Below, in pieces: positions 62,246 through 64,000 of a DNA stretch of 64,000 bases (within the stretch, counting starts at the first letter, position 1; every line of letters starts with the position of its first letter). Location of the stretch: positions 29,112,629 to 29,176,628 of the forward strand of contig CM073592.1 of assembly GCA_037074705.1 (NCBI GenBank). Direction: 5' to 3'. Made by a program: the position numbers and the translations under genes. The stretch is from Zhengitettix transpicula. Its lineage: Eukaryota; Arthropoda; Insecta; Orthoptera; Tetrigidae. A model generated the notes under the pieces. That model was not told the origin of the DNA and ran no database searches. It worked only from the letters and a program-made list of their open reading frames with translations.

Positions 62246-64000
62246 CTGAAAAAAAGGTCAAGCAAATAATATCAATTTCATATTAATATATTGCCTGCAA
62301 GTTTGGGATGCAAAATGTGTGTATACTTTTAAATGATTCCACAAAGTTGACCTCACTTTGCTTTAGCCACGTAATAAAATGTGCAATAAATACCATCAGT
62401 TAATTCATTTGTAAACACTCATTACTCACTGGCACATGCCTTAACAGGTTAAAATATATAATTGCAATTCTTGAGACAGACTTCACAGTACATTTTGGTA
62501 ATTATTGGTCAATATCCCTTCTATTTCCAAAAATTTTTTAAGTGATATACATTTAAATAAAAATAATTAATTTCCTATACTTTCATTGGGATTTAGAGAC
62601 AGGTATTTGACATAAAAAGCCATATACTCCATGTTAGAACCAACAATAGAGTAATTTAATAATATTTATCAGGAACATTCTGTGGTCTCACAAAAGCATT
62701 TGACAATGTAGAACCGAATGTAATTTTAACAAAAAATGAAATTCTGTGGAATTAATGAAATGTCTAACTCATGTTGTTGTTCTTACTTGTTAGACAGAAG
62801 GAAAATAGTAACAATGAATAACTCATGTCAACAAACATTTAATTAAGACGGGTAAAATATAATAGTAAGAGTTCCTCAGAGCCCTATTTAAAGTCCAAAT
62901 TTATTCTAAATATTTATAAATGGTTTCCCAAAATTAATTAATCCTAGCTCTAAATTAATCCTTTTTGAAGATTATTAAAAATATTACAAAAAACGATCAT
63001 GTTACTTGGGGGAGAAACTGCTAATGCATTTAATATTGTAAAATTATTTTCTGTCATAAAATACACAGTGTATTTTAAACCACAAATTATACATTAAAGG
63101 CAAGGAAATTATAATTTTATATGATAGAAAGAGCAATATTATGATTTTCACCAGATAATAAACTAAATTGGAAGGGAGGTGTCAATATTTTAATCAAACA
63201 TTTCAGTTTAGCAACTTAAGTAGTCAGAATTATTTACAGTAATATAAGAACTATAAAATAAAGATATTATATGGCATATTACATATATTAATATCTAATT
63301 GAATGTTTCAGATAGTAAATATACACAATAAGTCAATTCTGTTAATCAATTATGGTATTTGTAATCAACAATTATGATTAGTATCAACTCTCATACACAA
63401 TCTTTTATTAAAAGAAATTAATGCAACTCTTTGTGTCAGTTACATGACTTACAGGATTACAAATGTTAGAAAAACTCTATGATCAAATTAAAATTAAGTA
63501 ACCCTCCAGTCACAAGATAGGTTTTCTCTGTCTAATTTCTGTAGGAATAATTCTCGTGTTTCCACACGGGGTACAACAATGATTATACCGCCACAACAAT
63601 CTGCGCTTTTGTCGTCTTTCAGGATCGGCCGATTGCACAGGATTTAATTCAACACCGTACAGTCGTTTTATTTCGAGAGGATGTAGGCTCCAAAAATTGA
63701 TCTGTTTCCTATAGGGACTATAGGTGACTCTTGTCGCAACTTTTATTTTGATAATTAATTGAATCTCTCTTTTTTTTCTTGGCCATATAAATTGACGACA
63801 CATCATCCTTAATTTATAATTATATGAACATGAATCTCAATAGAACCGTGTAATTTGTTATCATCGACCATTACAAGTCATATTTTATAAATTGGAAATG
63901 AAATAATTTGTTTTATGAAATTTTATTTTAACTATTACTCACTTAACACAAAAGTGCTGCTAACATTTATCATCAGCCATTAATTACTATTGCACAAAAT
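62246..64000. other. upstream part of the KASH5-like gene or intergenic region
   Basis: The preceding exon must end with one base of a split codon, but I could not place it. A 98-residue minus-strand frame (63,510-63,806) is GC-richer and rich in Arg, with the string CCTPCGN. I do not recognise it, and its phase does not join the 62,245 exon in any way I can support. The rest is AT-rich. Confidence 0.35.

Noticed and set aside
1..64000. Search for tRNA, rRNA and CRISPR arrays
   Set aside because: Only isolated B-box-like strings were seen, no cloverleaf-capable gene. The spaced repeats are satellite or transposon repeats, not CRISPR.

Overview
This window looks like a piece of a large, AT-rich, repeat-laden arthropod genome, most likely an insect with a big genome such as a cockroach or termite. 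That placement is inference. It rests on two spliced protein genes with insect-style GT-AG introns, many LTR-element remnants set in TA microsatellites, and dispersed foldback repeats. There is no bacterial-style gene organisation.

Layout. About 1-44,790 is gene-poor and repeat-rich. I find no convincing host protein gene there. It holds LTR insertions at 6,569-7,616, 21,061-25,372 (both LTRs kept, plus a 475-residue coiled-coil ORF), about 29,981-31,012, 32,121-32,427 and 42,381-43,650. Four of these have the same 4-bp ATAT target duplication. It also holds three good copies and one degenerate copy of a GC-rich dispersed repeat, a 94-bp tandem array at 39,614-41,260 interrupted by a 518-bp insertion, and microsatellites.

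The right third carries two genes that converge tail to tail. IGBP1/Tap42 (PP2A-associated alpha4 protein) is on the + strand in three exons, 44,790-47,767, and appears complete at 358 residues. On the - strand, 20 phase-consistent exons between 62,245 and 49,707 encode about 677 residues of a KASH5-like nuclear-envelope protein: an EF-hand-like N-terminal region, a long coiled coil, one transmembrane helix, and a 31-residue luminal tail ending in PPV. Its N-terminal exon or exons lie upstream of what I could resolve. A 258-bp near-perfect inverted repeat sits in its last intron.

The most unusual signal is a scattered set of short modules shaped like type I hammerhead ribozymes: CTGANGA, then a stem-II hairpin, then GAAA, then a short self-complementary segment (ACGT or AATT), then flanking bases that can pair with the 5' side. 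They occur in at least a dozen places and in several unrelated-looking contexts: the foldback elements, a 193-bp palindrome in IGBP1 intron 2, every unit of the 94-bp array, and a cluster 3' of IGBP1 where stem II changes by compensating substitutions. One foldback copy is flanked by a 16-bp direct repeat, as expected for target-primed retrotransposition. This resembles the hammerhead motifs known from Penelope-like elements and retrozymes. Most copies carry an extra base before stem II or core changes, so activity is unproven.
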